From an uncultured Clostridium sp. (GTDB lineage: Bacteria > Bacillota > Clostridia > TANB77 > CAG-508): DNA of 43,872 nucleotides. Below, in pieces: positions 18,203 to 26,230 of the stretch. The position numbers were made by a program, and so were the translations under genes. The stretch is from assembly GCA_948436025.1 (NCBI GenBank), contig CAOJHH010000010.1, positions 1 through 43,872 of the forward strand. The letters run 5' to 3'. Every line of letters begins with the position of its first letter. The stretch's first letter is position 1. The notes under the pieces are model-generated. The model ran no database searches and was not told the DNA's origin. It was given only the letters and a program-made list of their open reading frames with translations.

Positions 18203-18211
18203 TGGTATAAT
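18203..18211 (+). promoter_or_regulatory. Extended -10 promoter of the CDF transporter gene
   Basis: TGGTATAAT (TG at 18203-18204, TATAAT at 18206-18211) is an extended -10 element about 30 bases before the start codon. No convincing -35 box is visible, as is common for extended -10 promoters. Confidence 0.6.
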
Positions 18212-18242
18212 TATCTCTATACTTTAAATGGAGCGTGATACT

Positions 18243-19100
18243 ATGGATCGATACAATAGTACAAAAATGGCTGGTATTTTCGGAATGTTCGGAAATATCT
18301 TTTTACTCATTATTAAGGGGATTGTTGGATTTGCTAGTCATAGCCAAGCTATGATTGCTGATGCTGCTAATAGTGCTGGGGATATTTTTGCCTCTTTAAT
18401 GACTTTTGTTGGTAATCGTATTGCGAGTGAACCTGGCGATAAATCTCATAATTTCGGACATGGAAAAGCAGAATACATTTTTTCTTTGTTTATTAGTATT
18501 TCGATGATTTTTGTTTCAGCTAAGTTATTATACGATTCTACGATTTCCTTAATTTATCGAGATACATTTACTTTTTCATGGTTTTTAGTTGCGGTTTGTA
18601 TAGCAACCATTTTGGTAAAATTATTCTTGTTTCTATATACCTATCGTTTATCGAAAAAATACAATAACATTTTATTAGAAGCCAATATGAAAGACCATCG
18701 AAATGACTGTATTGTAACCACTTTTACTCTTATTTCGATTTTACTTAGCTTACTTCATATTTATTGGTTTGATGGTATTGTTGGCATTGGTATTTCGATT
18801 TGGATTTGTTATACAGGAGTTAAAATTTTTGTGGAAAGTTATAATGTATTAATGGATATTTCAGTAGATGCTACTACCGAAAAAATGATTTTGGATTTGG
18901 CTCATAGTTATAAAGAAATCAAAAAATTAGATGATATTTCTTCTGCTCCTGTTGGTTATCAATATATTATTGTATTAACCATCTATGTGGATGGTAATAT
19001 GACGACTTTTGATAGTCATTCCTTGGCAGATTCGTTAGAACAGGATATTACGAATTTAGATAAGGTTTATAAAACCATTATTCATGTAAATCCTATATAA
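18243..19100 (+). CDS. Cation diffusion facilitator (CDF) family metal transporter
   Basis: About 285 residues with the CDF plan: five to six membrane helices in the N-terminal two thirds, then a cytoplasmic C-terminal domain. Metal-site stretches are visible: DAANSAGD in TM2 with the Asn-x3-Asp pattern, HNFGHGKAEYI after it (a family signature) and KDHRNDCIVT in TM5 in place of the usual HxxxD. CDF proteins export Zn, Mn, Fe or Co by proton exchange. The TM2 pattern is closer to the Mn/Fe branch, but I would not insist on the metal. GGAG precedes the ATG at 18243, chosen over the frame from 18228. It converges on clpC, with a repeat hairpin between. Confidence 0.88.
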   Translation: MDRYNSTKMAGIFGMFGNIFLLIIKGIVGFASHSQAMIADAANSAGDIFASLMTFVGNRIASEPGDKSHNFGHGKAEYIFSLFISISMIFVSAKLLYDSTISLIYRDTFTFSWFLVAVCIATILVKLFLFLYTYRLSKKYNNILLEANMKDHRNDCIVTTFTLISILLSLLHIYWFDGIVGIGISIWICYTGVKIFVESYNVLMDISVDATTEKMILDLAHSYKEIKKLDDISSAPVGYQYIIVLTIYVDGNMTTFDSHSLADSLEQDITNLDKVYKTIIHVNPI

Positions 19101-19155
19101 CCTTAGAGTAGTCTTGTGTCAGCCTTTATTTGATAATTTATATTTAAATCTAACT

Positions 19156-19180
19156 GGGCAGACACAAGGCCTGCCCATAC
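19156..19180. repeat. Short palindromic repeat, family B, copy 1
   Basis: GGGCAGACACAAGGCCTGCCC plus a short tail. The arms GGGCAG and CTGCCC can form a hairpin. It lies between the convergent CDF and clpC genes, where it could help end transcription from either side. Other copies lie at 34562 and 42934. Confidence 0.8.
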
Positions 19181-19184
19181 GGTT

Positions 19185-21647
19185 TTATTTCATCGGTTTA
19201 ATTTCTACTTTTCCTTCTTTTGCTACTACCTTTACTTTATCTCCTGTTTTTATTTTCCCATCCAAAATTGCCTCTGCTATCTTATCTTCTACTAAGTTTT
19301 GAATGGTTCTCCTTAATGGACGAGCTCCATAAGCTTTGTCTATTCCTTCTTTGGCAATTAATTCTTTTACAGACTTATCCATTTTAATTTCCATGTTATT
19401 TTCTTGTAATCTTGTTTGCACTTCTTTTAACATAATTTCGATAATACTACTGATTTCGGTATCCGTCAATTTATGGAACACAATAATTTCATCAATACGG
19501 TTAATAAATTCTGGACGGAATTGCTTTTTTAATTCGGCTAATACTTCTTTTTTGGTTTCTTCGTATTTCTTTTGTTCTTCCTTTTCCTCATCACTTAAAA
19601 CACCTGCAAAACCTAGTTTTTTATTGTCGGTTATTAGCCTTGCTCCTATATTTGAGGTCATAATAATGACAGCATTTTTAAAGTTTACCGTTCTTCCTTG
19701 GCTATCGGTTAAACGCCCATCTTCTAGAATTTGTAATAACATGTTCATGACATCTGGATGTGCTTTTTCTACTTCATCAAATAAAATGACACAATATGGT
19801 TTTCTTCTTACTTTTTCGGTTAATTGACCGCCATCATCAAACCCTACATATCCTGGAGGGGAACCAATTAGTTTTGAGATAGAATGTGGTTCCATGTATT
19901 CGGACATGTCAATTCGAACCATGGCATTTTCATCTCCAAAAAGTGCCTCTGCTAATGCTTTGGAAAGTTCTGTCTTTCCTACTCCAGTTGGTCCTAAGAA
20001 TAGGAAGGAACCAATCGGACGTTTTGGGTCTTTTAGTCCTACTCTACCACGCCTAATCGCCTTTGAAACCGCACTAATCGCTTCTTCTTGCCCAATTACT
20101 CTTTTATGTAGAGTTTGCTCTAAATTCTTTAGTTTTTCATTTTCATTTTGCGTTAATTTTTTTACTGGAATTTTGGTCCAGTTTGCAATTACCTCTGCTA
20201 TTTCTTCTTCGGTAATTTCGGTTACTTTTTTGGTGTTTTTATTTTTCCATTTTTCTTGTTCTTTTTCTAATTTTTCCCTTAGGTTACGTTCTTTATCTCG
20301 TAATGATGCTGCCTTTTCAAAATCTTGTGTACGAATTGCCTCTTCTTTTTCTTGTTTGGTTACTTCTATGGTTTGTTCTAATTCTTTTAGGCTATTAGGT
20401 TGTGTGTAGGTTCTCATTCTTACCTTTGAGGCTGCCTCATCAATTAAATCGATGGCTTTATCTGGTAAAAAACGGTCGGTAATATATCGTACCGATAAAT
20501 TGACACTTGCGCTAATCGCTTCATCGGTAATTTTTACATTGTGATGTGCTTCGTATTTATCTCGAATTCCTTTTAGAATTTGGATGGTATCTTCTACATT
20601 TGGTTCATTTACCGTAACTGGGCTAAATCTTCTTTCTAATGCTGCATCTTTTTCAATGTATTTACGGTATTCGTTTAGCGTAGTAGCACCAATTAACTGA
20701 ATTTCTCCTCTTGCCAATAATGGTTTTAGGATGTTTGCTGCATCAATGGCTCCTTCTGCTGAACCAGCTCCCACAATAGTATGAATTTCATCAATAAATA
20801 GAATAACATCCCCTGCTTTTTTTACTTCATTTAAACACTTTTTAATTCTTTCCTCAAAATCTCCTCTGTATTTGGCTCCTGCTACCATACTCGAAAGGTC
20901 AATGGTAACCACTCGCTTGTTTTTTAGCATTTCTGGTACATCTTCTTGTATGATTTTTTCGGCAAGACCTTCTACTACCGCTGTTTTTCCCACTCCTGGT
21001 TCTCCAATTAAGCAAGGATTGTTTTTTGTTCTTCTGGAAAGAATTTGGATGACACGTTCAATTTCATCTTTTCTTCCTACAATTGGGTCTAGTTTTCCTT
21101 CTTCAGCTTGTTTTGTTAAATCGGTTCCAAATTGGTTTAGAGTTTGTGTTTGGTTATAACTTCCTTGCTTATTTTTTACGGTCTTGTTTTCGGCTTGTCC
21201 TTGTATGTTTTCGTCTTCATTAATCACTTTTACAATTTCATTGTATAATTTGCTTGGGTTTGCTCCCAAATTTAGCATAATACGAACAGCAACACTATCG
21301 CCTTCTCTCATAATGCCAATTAAAATGTGTTCGGTTCCAATATAATCTGACCCCAATTTTCTAGCTTCACGAAATGCATTTTCAATGACACGCTTGGTTC
21401 GAGGTGTAAACCCAGCCACCTCTACCTTGGCTTGTTCCTCTTTTCCAATTAATTCTTCAATTTCCTGTAAAACCGCCTCTGGTTCTATTTTCTGGTTTTG
21501 CAACACTTTACTTGCCACCCCAGTTTCCTCTTTCACCAAACCATACAAAATATGCTCGGTTCCAATATAATTATGCCCCATTTCGATTGCCACATCATTC
21601 GCAATTTCAATTGCCCTCTGGGCACTACTTGTAAATTTATACGTCAT
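19185..21647 (-). CDS. clpC: ATP-dependent Clp protease ATPase subunit ClpC
   Basis: 820 residues, standard ClpC length. Two Clp-N repeats (about 1-145) are followed by NBD1 with Walker A GEPGVGKTAV and Walker B VILFIDEIH, a UVR-containing middle domain (about 415-450) that binds adaptors, then NBD2 with Walker A GPTGVGKTEL and Walker B VILFDEVEKAH, and a C-terminal D2 small domain. ClpC unfolds substrates, including McsB-phosphorylated proteins, for ClpP. It is the last gene of the ctsR operon, 12 bases after mcsB, with the ribosome binding site AGGAGGT. No in-phase CGG occurs in its 820 codons. Confidence 0.97.
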   Translation of the reverse strand: MTYKFTSSAQRAIEIANDVAIEMGHNYIGTEHILYGLVKEETGVASKVLQNQKIEPEAVLQEIEELIGKEEQAKVEVAGFTPRTKRVIENAFREARKLGSDYIGTEHILIGIMREGDSVAVRIMLNLGANPSKLYNEIVKVINEDENIQGQAENKTVKNKQGSYNQTQTLNQFGTDLTKQAEEGKLDPIVGRKDEIERVIQILSRRTKNNPCLIGEPGVGKTAVVEGLAEKIIQEDVPEMLKNKRVVTIDLSSMVAGAKYRGDFEERIKKCLNEVKKAGDVILFIDEIHTIVGAGSAEGAIDAANILKPLLARGEIQLIGATTLNEYRKYIEKDAALERRFSPVTVNEPNVEDTIQILKGIRDKYEAHHNVKITDEAISASVNLSVRYITDRFLPDKAIDLIDEAASKVRMRTYTQPNSLKELEQTIEVTKQEKEEAIRTQDFEKAASLRDKERNLREKLEKEQEKWKNKNTKKVTEITEEEIAEVIANWTKIPVKKLTQNENEKLKNLEQTLHKRVIGQEEAISAVSKAIRRGRVGLKDPKRPIGSFLFLGPTGVGKTELSKALAEALFGDENAMVRIDMSEYMEPHSISKLIGSPPGYVGFDDGGQLTEKVRRKPYCVILFDEVEKAHPDVMNMLLQILEDGRLTDSQGRTVNFKNAVIIMTSNIGARLITDNKKLGFAGVLSDEEKEEQKKYEETKKEVLAELKKQFRPEFINRIDEIIVFHKLTDTEISSIIEIMLKEVQTRLQENNMEIKMDKSVKELIAKEGIDKAYGARPLRRTIQNLVEDKIAEAILDGKIKTGDKVKVVAKEGKVEIKPMK

Positions 21648-21659
21648 ATGATTACCTCC

Positions 21660-22679
21660 TTATTTTTCCCCTATAATTTGCTTAATTACTTCTGCTCTTC
21701 TGATGTCTCTTTCGTAGGATTCGATTTGTTTTCCTAGGTATTGTTGTAAGTTTGCTGGCTTTGTGTAAAGCTGTAGTTTTTTTACTTTTAAATCGGTAAG
21801 TTCTTTTATAATCCCTAAATCGGTTCCTAGTTTCACTTCGGAAAGTAGGTCTCTTGCTTCTTCTGATGATATTTTTTTTGCATTGGTTAACGTACCAAAT
21901 GCACGATATACCTTATCTTCTAATTCAATTTGGTCTTTGGCTAAAATTTTTCTTGCTAGACGTTCTTGTTCGATTACTTTTTCCGTAATTACTTTTAGAT
22001 TTTTTACAATTTCTGCTTCCGATATCCCAAGAGTTTGTTTATTGGAAATTTGGTACATATCTCCACCTGCCTTCGAACCTTCGCCATAAATTCCTCGAAT
22101 GTTCATTCCGAAATTATGAATTACTTCTAATATCTTTCGAATATTACCAGTTCTTGCAAGTCCTGGTAAATGCACCATTACCGATACTCGAAGAGCCGTT
22201 CCTACATTGGTTGGGCATGCGGTTAAAAAGCCGTATTTCTCATGGTAGGCATATGGTAACACTTTTCCTATTCTTTCATCAAGTTCAGTTGCTAAATTCA
22301 TTAAATTTTCTAAGTCAAGACCTGCATTCATTGCTTGAATTCGTAAGTGGTCTTCTTCGTTAATCATAACCGATATGTTTTCTTCTTCATTAATAAGCAT
22401 AGCACCTGTTTCTTCTTTGTTTAAAGCAAAATTTGGACTAATTAAGTGCTTTTCAACTAATACCATTTTGGTAATATCGTCCATGTCTTTTAATTTTACA
22501 AATTGAAGCCCATACCCTAAACTTGGGGTTATTTCTTTTATGTTTTCTTCTATTTTTTGTTTTGTGTTTTTGTCTGCCTTTGTTATAAATGGAAAATTGC
22601 TTAAGTTTCTGGCTAGTCGAATTCTTGAACTAATGACAACATCTGCTTCTTTTCCGCTTTGTAAATACCAATTTAACAT
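21660..22679 (-). CDS. mcsB: Protein-arginine kinase McsB
   Basis: 339 residues of the ATP:guanido phosphotransferase fold. SSRIRLARNLSNFPF at about 17-31 binds ATP phosphates, and CPTNVGTALRVSVMVHLPG holds the catalytic loop cysteine and arginines. McsB phosphorylates arginines on CtsR and on misfolded proteins, marking them for ClpCP. It needs McsA as activator, which is encoded just upstream. The start follows AGGAGGT. Confidence 0.96.
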   Translation of the reverse strand: MLNWYLQSGKEADVVISSRIRLARNLSNFPFITKADKNTKQKIEENIKEITPSLGYGLQFVKLKDMDDITKMVLVEKHLISPNFALNKEETGAMLINEEENISVMINEEDHLRIQAMNAGLDLENLMNLATELDERIGKVLPYAYHEKYGFLTACPTNVGTALRVSVMVHLPGLARTGNIRKILEVIHNFGMNIRGIYGEGSKAGGDMYQISNKQTLGISEAEIVKNLKVITEKVIEQERLARKILAKDQIELEDKVYRAFGTLTNAKKISSEEARDLLSEVKLGTDLGIIKELTDLKVKKLQLYTKPANLQQYLGKQIESYERDIRRAEVIKQIIGEK

Positions 22680-22720
22680 ATGTATACCTCCTTTTTCTTT
22701 GGACCGATTAACATCGCCCC

Positions 22721-23257
22721 CTACATTTCTAATTTTTTGATTTCATCTCGGATTTTGGCTGCATCTTCGTAGCGTTCTTCTTTAATGGCTTGTTTTAACT
22801 CTGCTTTTAATTCATCTATTTTTGAGGTTGTGTTTTTTGGCTCCTCATTTAGTGTTGTCATTTTTTCTAATTTTGGTTTGGTAATTTTTCCTTTTCTTCC
22901 TACATGCTGATTAGAAGCATGTAAGTTTTTTAAAATTGGGTCAATTTTATTTAAAAAGGTATCATAGCAATTGGCACAACCAAATTTTCCATTATGCATA
23001 AACTCATCATAGGTCATACCACATTCCTTACATTGCAATTCTTCTTTCTTCGTAAATTCTGGTAAAAAATTATCTTCTGTATCTTCAAAAAATTCACTAA
23101 AAAAGCTCGATACATTAATTGGCATATTAAAATCCATATCGCCAATTCCCATTTCTTTTGCACAATCCTCACAAAGTATCATTTCCTTTTTTACGCCATT
23201 TACAATTTGCGTGTATCGAACATTCGCCTCATTTTTTCCACAATTTTCACATTCCAT
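22721..23257 (-). CDS. mcsA: McsB activator McsA (UVR-motif zinc protein)
   Basis: 178 residues. Two zinc-finger-like pairs are seen at the N-terminus (CENCG and CEDC), with further pairs at CKECG and CANC (about residues 76-97), and a C-terminal UVR motif (LKAELKQAIKEERYEDAAKIRDEI) that docks ClpC or McsB. McsA activates McsB and links it to metal and heat stress responses. It is the second gene of the ctsR operon, with the ribosome binding site AGGAGG. Confidence 0.95.
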   Translation of the reverse strand: MECENCGKNEANVRYTQIVNGVKKEMILCEDCAKEMGIGDMDFNMPINVSSFFSEFFEDTEDNFLPEFTKKEELQCKECGMTYDEFMHNGKFGCANCYDTFLNKIDPILKNLHASNQHVGRKGKITKPKLEKMTTLNEEPKNTTSKIDELKAELKQAIKEERYEDAAKIRDEIKKLEM

Positions 23258-23286
23258 AAAAATCCCTCCTATCTAATCTCTAATTT

Positions 23287-23737
23287 CTAGTCCACTAAAT
23301 TTAGTAACATATTTTTAAAAATATTCGCTCGTAAGCTATCTCGTATTTCTGGTGGAATACTAAGCACATTATCACTTGTAGCCACCTTTAACAACTTTGC
23401 CTCTTTTTCCGTGATTACTTCATAAGACAGAAAATTGCTTAAATAAATATCCACTTCTCCTGCTGTCATTTTATCCTCAAGACTTGCAATAATATGCATC
23501 AAATAATTGCTTTTCGTGATATTTACCTTTTTGATACGAATATGTCCTCCGTCCGCCACGTCTACTTTCTACATAATAGCCCTGTGATGGCTTAAACCTC
23601 GTTTGTATCACATAATTAATTTGTGAAGGAACACAATTAAATTTCTCTGCTAGTTCATTTCGTTGTATTTCTACATATTCGTCTTCCTCTTTTAGTAATT
23701 CTTTAATAAATTCTTCAATCACATCCGACATTCTCAC
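23287..23737 (-). CDS. ctsR: Heat-shock repressor CtsR, with an internal CGGN recoding site
   Basis: CtsR represses clp and its own operon by binding tandem GGTCAAA heptads, which are present upstream. Conventional reading splits it. From the start at 23737 (GTG, eight bases after AGGAGG; an ATG two codons later is the alternative) it runs through VESRRGG to CGG. One base skipped at CGGA (23548-23551) gives [13 protein letters not shown], the CtsR wing with its four glycines, and 149 residues in all. In B. subtilis this glycine-rich loop is reported to act as the thermosensor, so the recoded residue (Gly63) lies in a functionally critical place. Confidence 0.94.
23548..23551 (-). other. CGGA recoding site in ctsR (Gly63 of the tetraglycine loop)
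   Basis: Coding context is GGA-CGGA-GGA. The skip yields the third glycine of GGGG. Triplet reading replaces the whole C-terminal half of CtsR by unrelated sequence. Confidence 0.9.
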
Positions 23738-23904
23738 TTTGCCTTCCTCCTTTCTTTTTGTTGTTCCTATTTATTTGGGTAATTTTATTTATTGGAATTG
23801 TCCTCATTTATTTTTTATATTTCTAATCGTCTATATGATTATCAATTTTTTTACATTTCTGTAATCTAATATTTACCTATTCTTTGCTATATTTTTATTT
23901 TTTC

Positions 23905-23927
23905 TTTGACTTTGACTTTCTTTGACC
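23905..23927 (-). promoter_or_regulatory. CtsR operator (tandem heptads)
   Basis: On the minus strand GGTCAAA (23921-23927), three bases and AGTCAAA (23911-23917) match the CtsR consensus of two GGTCAAA-like heptads spaced by three. A third AGTCAAA (23905-23911) overlaps the second by one base. The operator lies just downstream of the -10 box, so binding would block initiation. A leader of about 165 AT-rich bases follows before ctsR, in which I see nothing else. Confidence 0.92.
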
Positions 23928-23936
23928 TATATTTCT

Positions 23937-23964
23937 ATTATACTAGATTTATTTATTATTTCAA
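23937..23964 (-). promoter_or_regulatory. Sigma-A promoter of the ctsR-mcsA-mcsB-clpC operon
   Basis: On the minus strand there is TTGAAA (23959-23964), a 16-base spacer and TATAAT (23937-23942), immediately upstream of the CtsR heptads. Confidence 0.85.
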
Positions 23965-24095
23965 ATAAATCTAACTATAATATATTCCTATTTACTTTCA
24001 TTTATTCCAGTTATCTTAAATTATTTTTTTGTACCTCTCTTTTTCTACTTATTTCGTCATTTTTTCATAATTTTTCCATATATTCTTTATACAAC

Positions 24096-24127
24096 AAAAA
24101 ACACAGTAGAAAAAATTCCTCCACCGT
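24096..24127 (-). terminator. Intrinsic terminator after the 24144 gene
   Basis: Stem arms at 24121-24127 and 24103-24109 (with two G-U pairs) are followed on the minus strand by a T6 tract (24096-24101). It separates the small gene from the ctsR promoter region. Confidence 0.7.
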
Positions 24128-24143
24128 ATTTTTTTCAATATTA

Positions 24144-24359
24144 TCACTTATTCTCATTATTTTCTTTTGTCATATTCTGCATTTTCTTTGCCTTTTCTTT
24201 TTGCTCTGGTAATGGAATCCAAGCAAAATACGAGGATACAAATTCTCCATATTTGGTACTATCTTCCCCCACTTCTACACCAAACTCTTCTCTTGCCTTT
24301 TCTAAATTTCTTTTCTTTTGTTCTTCGCTTGCTATTTTCTTTTCTAAATCATCGTTCAT
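24144..24359 (-). CDS. Small charged hypothetical protein
   Basis: 71 residues, highly charged and mostly helical (NDDLEKKIASEEQKKRNLEK), with a short hydrophobic/aromatic middle (SSYFAWIPLP). GAGGTG lies seven bases before the ATG at 24359, chosen over two earlier in-frame starts. It has its own terminator. No family recognised. Confidence 0.6.
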   Translation of the reverse strand: MNDDLEKKIASEEQKKRNLEKAREEFGVEVGEDSTKYGEFVSSYFAWIPLPEQKEKAKKMQNMTKENNENK

Positions 24360-24419
24360 AAACATACACCTCATAAATTTTTTCCTTTATAAGGTGTACA
24401 TTTTTTTGTTTTTTATACT

Positions 24420-24809
24420 TTAAAATATATTATCGATTGAAAATTCTTCTCTCCTTTTTATATTTTCTAATATATAGCTACAACGGTCAATGCTATCTAC
24501 TGCTTGAGAATCATCTTTCATTTCGATAAAACTTTGCATGGAAATAACAGCGGTTTTTACTTTTTCAATTTCTGCGTGTTCAATGTAAAGTGCAATCGTA
24601 TCATCTAGCTCTTCCCATTTATCGAAGGCTTCTTTGGAAGCTTTTTTTGCTGTTTCAAAGTCTGCCTCTTCTTTTACCAATTCTTGTCTGGTTTTACTTA
24701 ATCTTTCTTGCATTTGGTCTACCGCATTTTGGGTATACTTTTGCGTAATGGTATTTAGCCCTAAAATTACAATGGCAACAATGGCACTAATAATTAACTC
24801 TTTATACAT
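24420..24809 (-). CDS. DUF4363-type membrane protein
   Basis: About 129 residues: one N-terminal membrane helix (ELIISAIVAIVILGLN), then a long helical extracytoplasmic region. Relatives of this kind are typically encoded right after a YetF/DUF421 gene, as here. The ATG at 24809 overlaps the YetF stop and is preceded by AAAGGGG, so the frame extending to 24851 is not used. The function is unknown; the pairing suggests a partner or modulator of the YetF protein. Confidence 0.75.
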   Translation of the reverse strand: MYKELIISAIVAIVILGLNTITQKYTQNAVDQMQERLSKTRQELVKEEADFETAKKASKEAFDKWEELDDTIALYIEHAEIEKVKTAVISMQSFIEMKDDSQAVDSIDRCSYILENIKRREEFSIDNIF

Positions 24810-25482
24810 CTTTTTCCCCTTTCTTTTGACAAAAGATTTGCTCTTTTCCATCTAGTGTAACTAACAATGCTTCTTCTGGTTTCATGCCAAATTTTTCTAC
24901 TTGCTTTTTTAACCATGTGTAATTTTTTCCAATCTTTTGCAAATTCTTTTCCATAATTTTTCCATCGACTACTAAATTATAAGGAATTCCTTCGTATTCT
25001 GGCATAATATTAAAATCTTCTGGAATTGTAGTTCTTTTATTTGGTTTTTGAATCACTGTTAATTGTCCACTCGTTTCTAATATGGCGTATTCCACATCTC
25101 CTACACTTGCTACATTGTTTCCTCTTAAACGTTCTTCTAATTCATTAATCGTAAAACGTTCCTTCATTAATGCTTTTTCATCAATTCTCCCACGATAAAT
25201 TAGAATGCGTGGTTTTCCACATACAACCTCTCTTGCTTTCACACTTTTTAAATTGATAAAAGAGAGTAATAAGTGCATAATAAGTAAGCCAAAAATAGGA
25301 ATGACTCCTCTAGTAATCGGAATTCCTGTTTCTGTCATGGGAATGGAGGCAAGGTCTGCAATCATAATAGAAATAGCAAGTTCAAAAGGTTGTAGTTGCC
25401 CTATTTCTCTTTTTCCCATTAATCGCATAACCACTAATACAACTATGTATAAAAAAATAGCTCTTATAAATGTAATTAGCAT
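24802..25482 (-). CDS. YetF/DUF421 family membrane protein
   Basis: About 226 residues. Three membrane helices at the N-terminus contain the conserved MRLMGKREIGQLQPFELAI (about 19-37), followed by a soluble C-terminal region with two small alpha/beta repeats (REVVCGKPRILIYRGRIDE). Several copies of such genes occur in spore-formers, with roles suggested in the spore membrane and in lipid-related processes, not settled. The start at 25482 follows AAAGGAAGG. It overlaps the DUF4363 gene, so the two are co-translated. Confidence 0.85.
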   Translation of the reverse strand: MLITFIRAIFLYIVVLVVMRLMGKREIGQLQPFELAISIMIADLASIPMTETGIPITRGVIPIFGLLIMHLLLSFINLKSVKAREVVCGKPRILIYRGRIDEKALMKERFTINELEERLRGNNVASVGDVEYAILETSGQLTVIQKPNKRTTIPEDFNIMPEYEGIPYNLVVDGKIMEKNLQKIGKNYTWLKKQVEKFGMKPEEALLVTLDGKEQIFCQKKGEKDV

Positions 25483-25667
25483 ACAAAAATTCCTTCCTTT
25501 CCACTTTTGTTTATTCATCCGCTATAAGAAATGTATCTTTTCCATATGTACAAAGGTTGCTTTCAAACTCATTTTCTTTTATTGTTAAAATTTTATAAAA
25601 ATTTTCAAATTATTTTCTACTTACATCTATTTTGAACCATTTTTCAATAATTATACAAATTGTTTTC

Positions 25668-25696
25668 GCATAATTTTATTTTTTTTGTTCATAATA
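25668..25696 (+). promoter_or_regulatory. Candidate forespore (sigma-G/F-type) promoter
   Basis: GCATA (25668-25672), 17 bases and CATAATA (25690-25696) resemble the sigma-G/sigma-F consensus (GCATA, about 17-18 bases, CATnnTA). It lies about 80 bases before the holin-like gene. It is a match by eye only in AT-rich DNA. Confidence 0.45.
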
Positions 25697-25778
25697 AAGT
25701 CATAAACATTGTATTTGTTGAATAATTGAAATTTCTATTATTCAAGTTATCTTTTTTCAAGATAGGAGGTTTCTTAAC

Positions 25779-26156
25779 ATGGATAATGAAAGAAGTAATG
25801 TCCAAAGTTCTAATGGAACAAGCACAATTGGTCAAATCGTATGGAGATTTGTAGCTGCTGCGGTTGTTCTTGCAATTACTGCATTTTTTACACCTGGATT
25901 TACCATCAATAATATATGGTCATTAGCACTTGCTGCTGTTGTGCTTACGGTTATGGATTATTTAATCGTAAAATTTACTGGTTTACATGCCAGCCCTTTT
26001 GGTAAGGGATTTGTAGGATTTATCCTTTCAGCAGTCGTTTTATATGTGACCCAATATTTTGTGGCAGGTTACACAATCTCTTGGATAGCTGCTATCATCG
26101 GTGCTCTTGTATATGGAGTTGTTGATTACTTTATTCCTGGTGATAATAAGCTATAG
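25779..26156 (+). CDS. Phage-holin-family-IV-like membrane protein
   Basis: 125 residues with a polar N-terminus and four membrane helices (about 20-40, 46-66, 75-95 and 98-118). It resembles the 'phage holin family' of small four-helix proteins that are common in bacterial chromosomes without any phage nearby. The ribosome binding site is AGGAGG. It is flanked by a bidirectional terminator, and no phage genes are near, so a lysis role is doubtful. Confidence 0.75.
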   Translation: MDNERSNVQSSNGTSTIGQIVWRFVAAAVVLAITAFFTPGFTINNIWSLALAAVVLTVMDYLIVKFTGLHASPFGKGFVGFILSAVVLYVTQYFVAGYTISWIAAIIGALVYGVVDYFIPGDNKL

Positions 26157-26162
26157 GAAAAC

Positions 26163-26211
26163 AAAAGAAGATAAAATAAATAATGTTTCATTGTTTATTT
26201 TATCTTCTTTT
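26163..26211. terminator. Bidirectional terminator with an 18-bp perfect stem
   Basis: 26163-26180 pairs perfectly with 26194-26211 around a 13-base loop, between the convergent holin-like gene and glmU. A- and T-rich arms give a U-tract in both directions. Confidence 0.85.
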
Positions 26212-26230
26212 CTAATATATATTTCTATTC

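Noticed and set aside
23738..24143. A gene in the 400-base gap upstream of ctsR
   Set aside because: The plus-strand frame at 23922-24212 is hydrophobic by AT-richness only. The gap holds the ctsR leader, CtsR heptads, promoter and a terminator.
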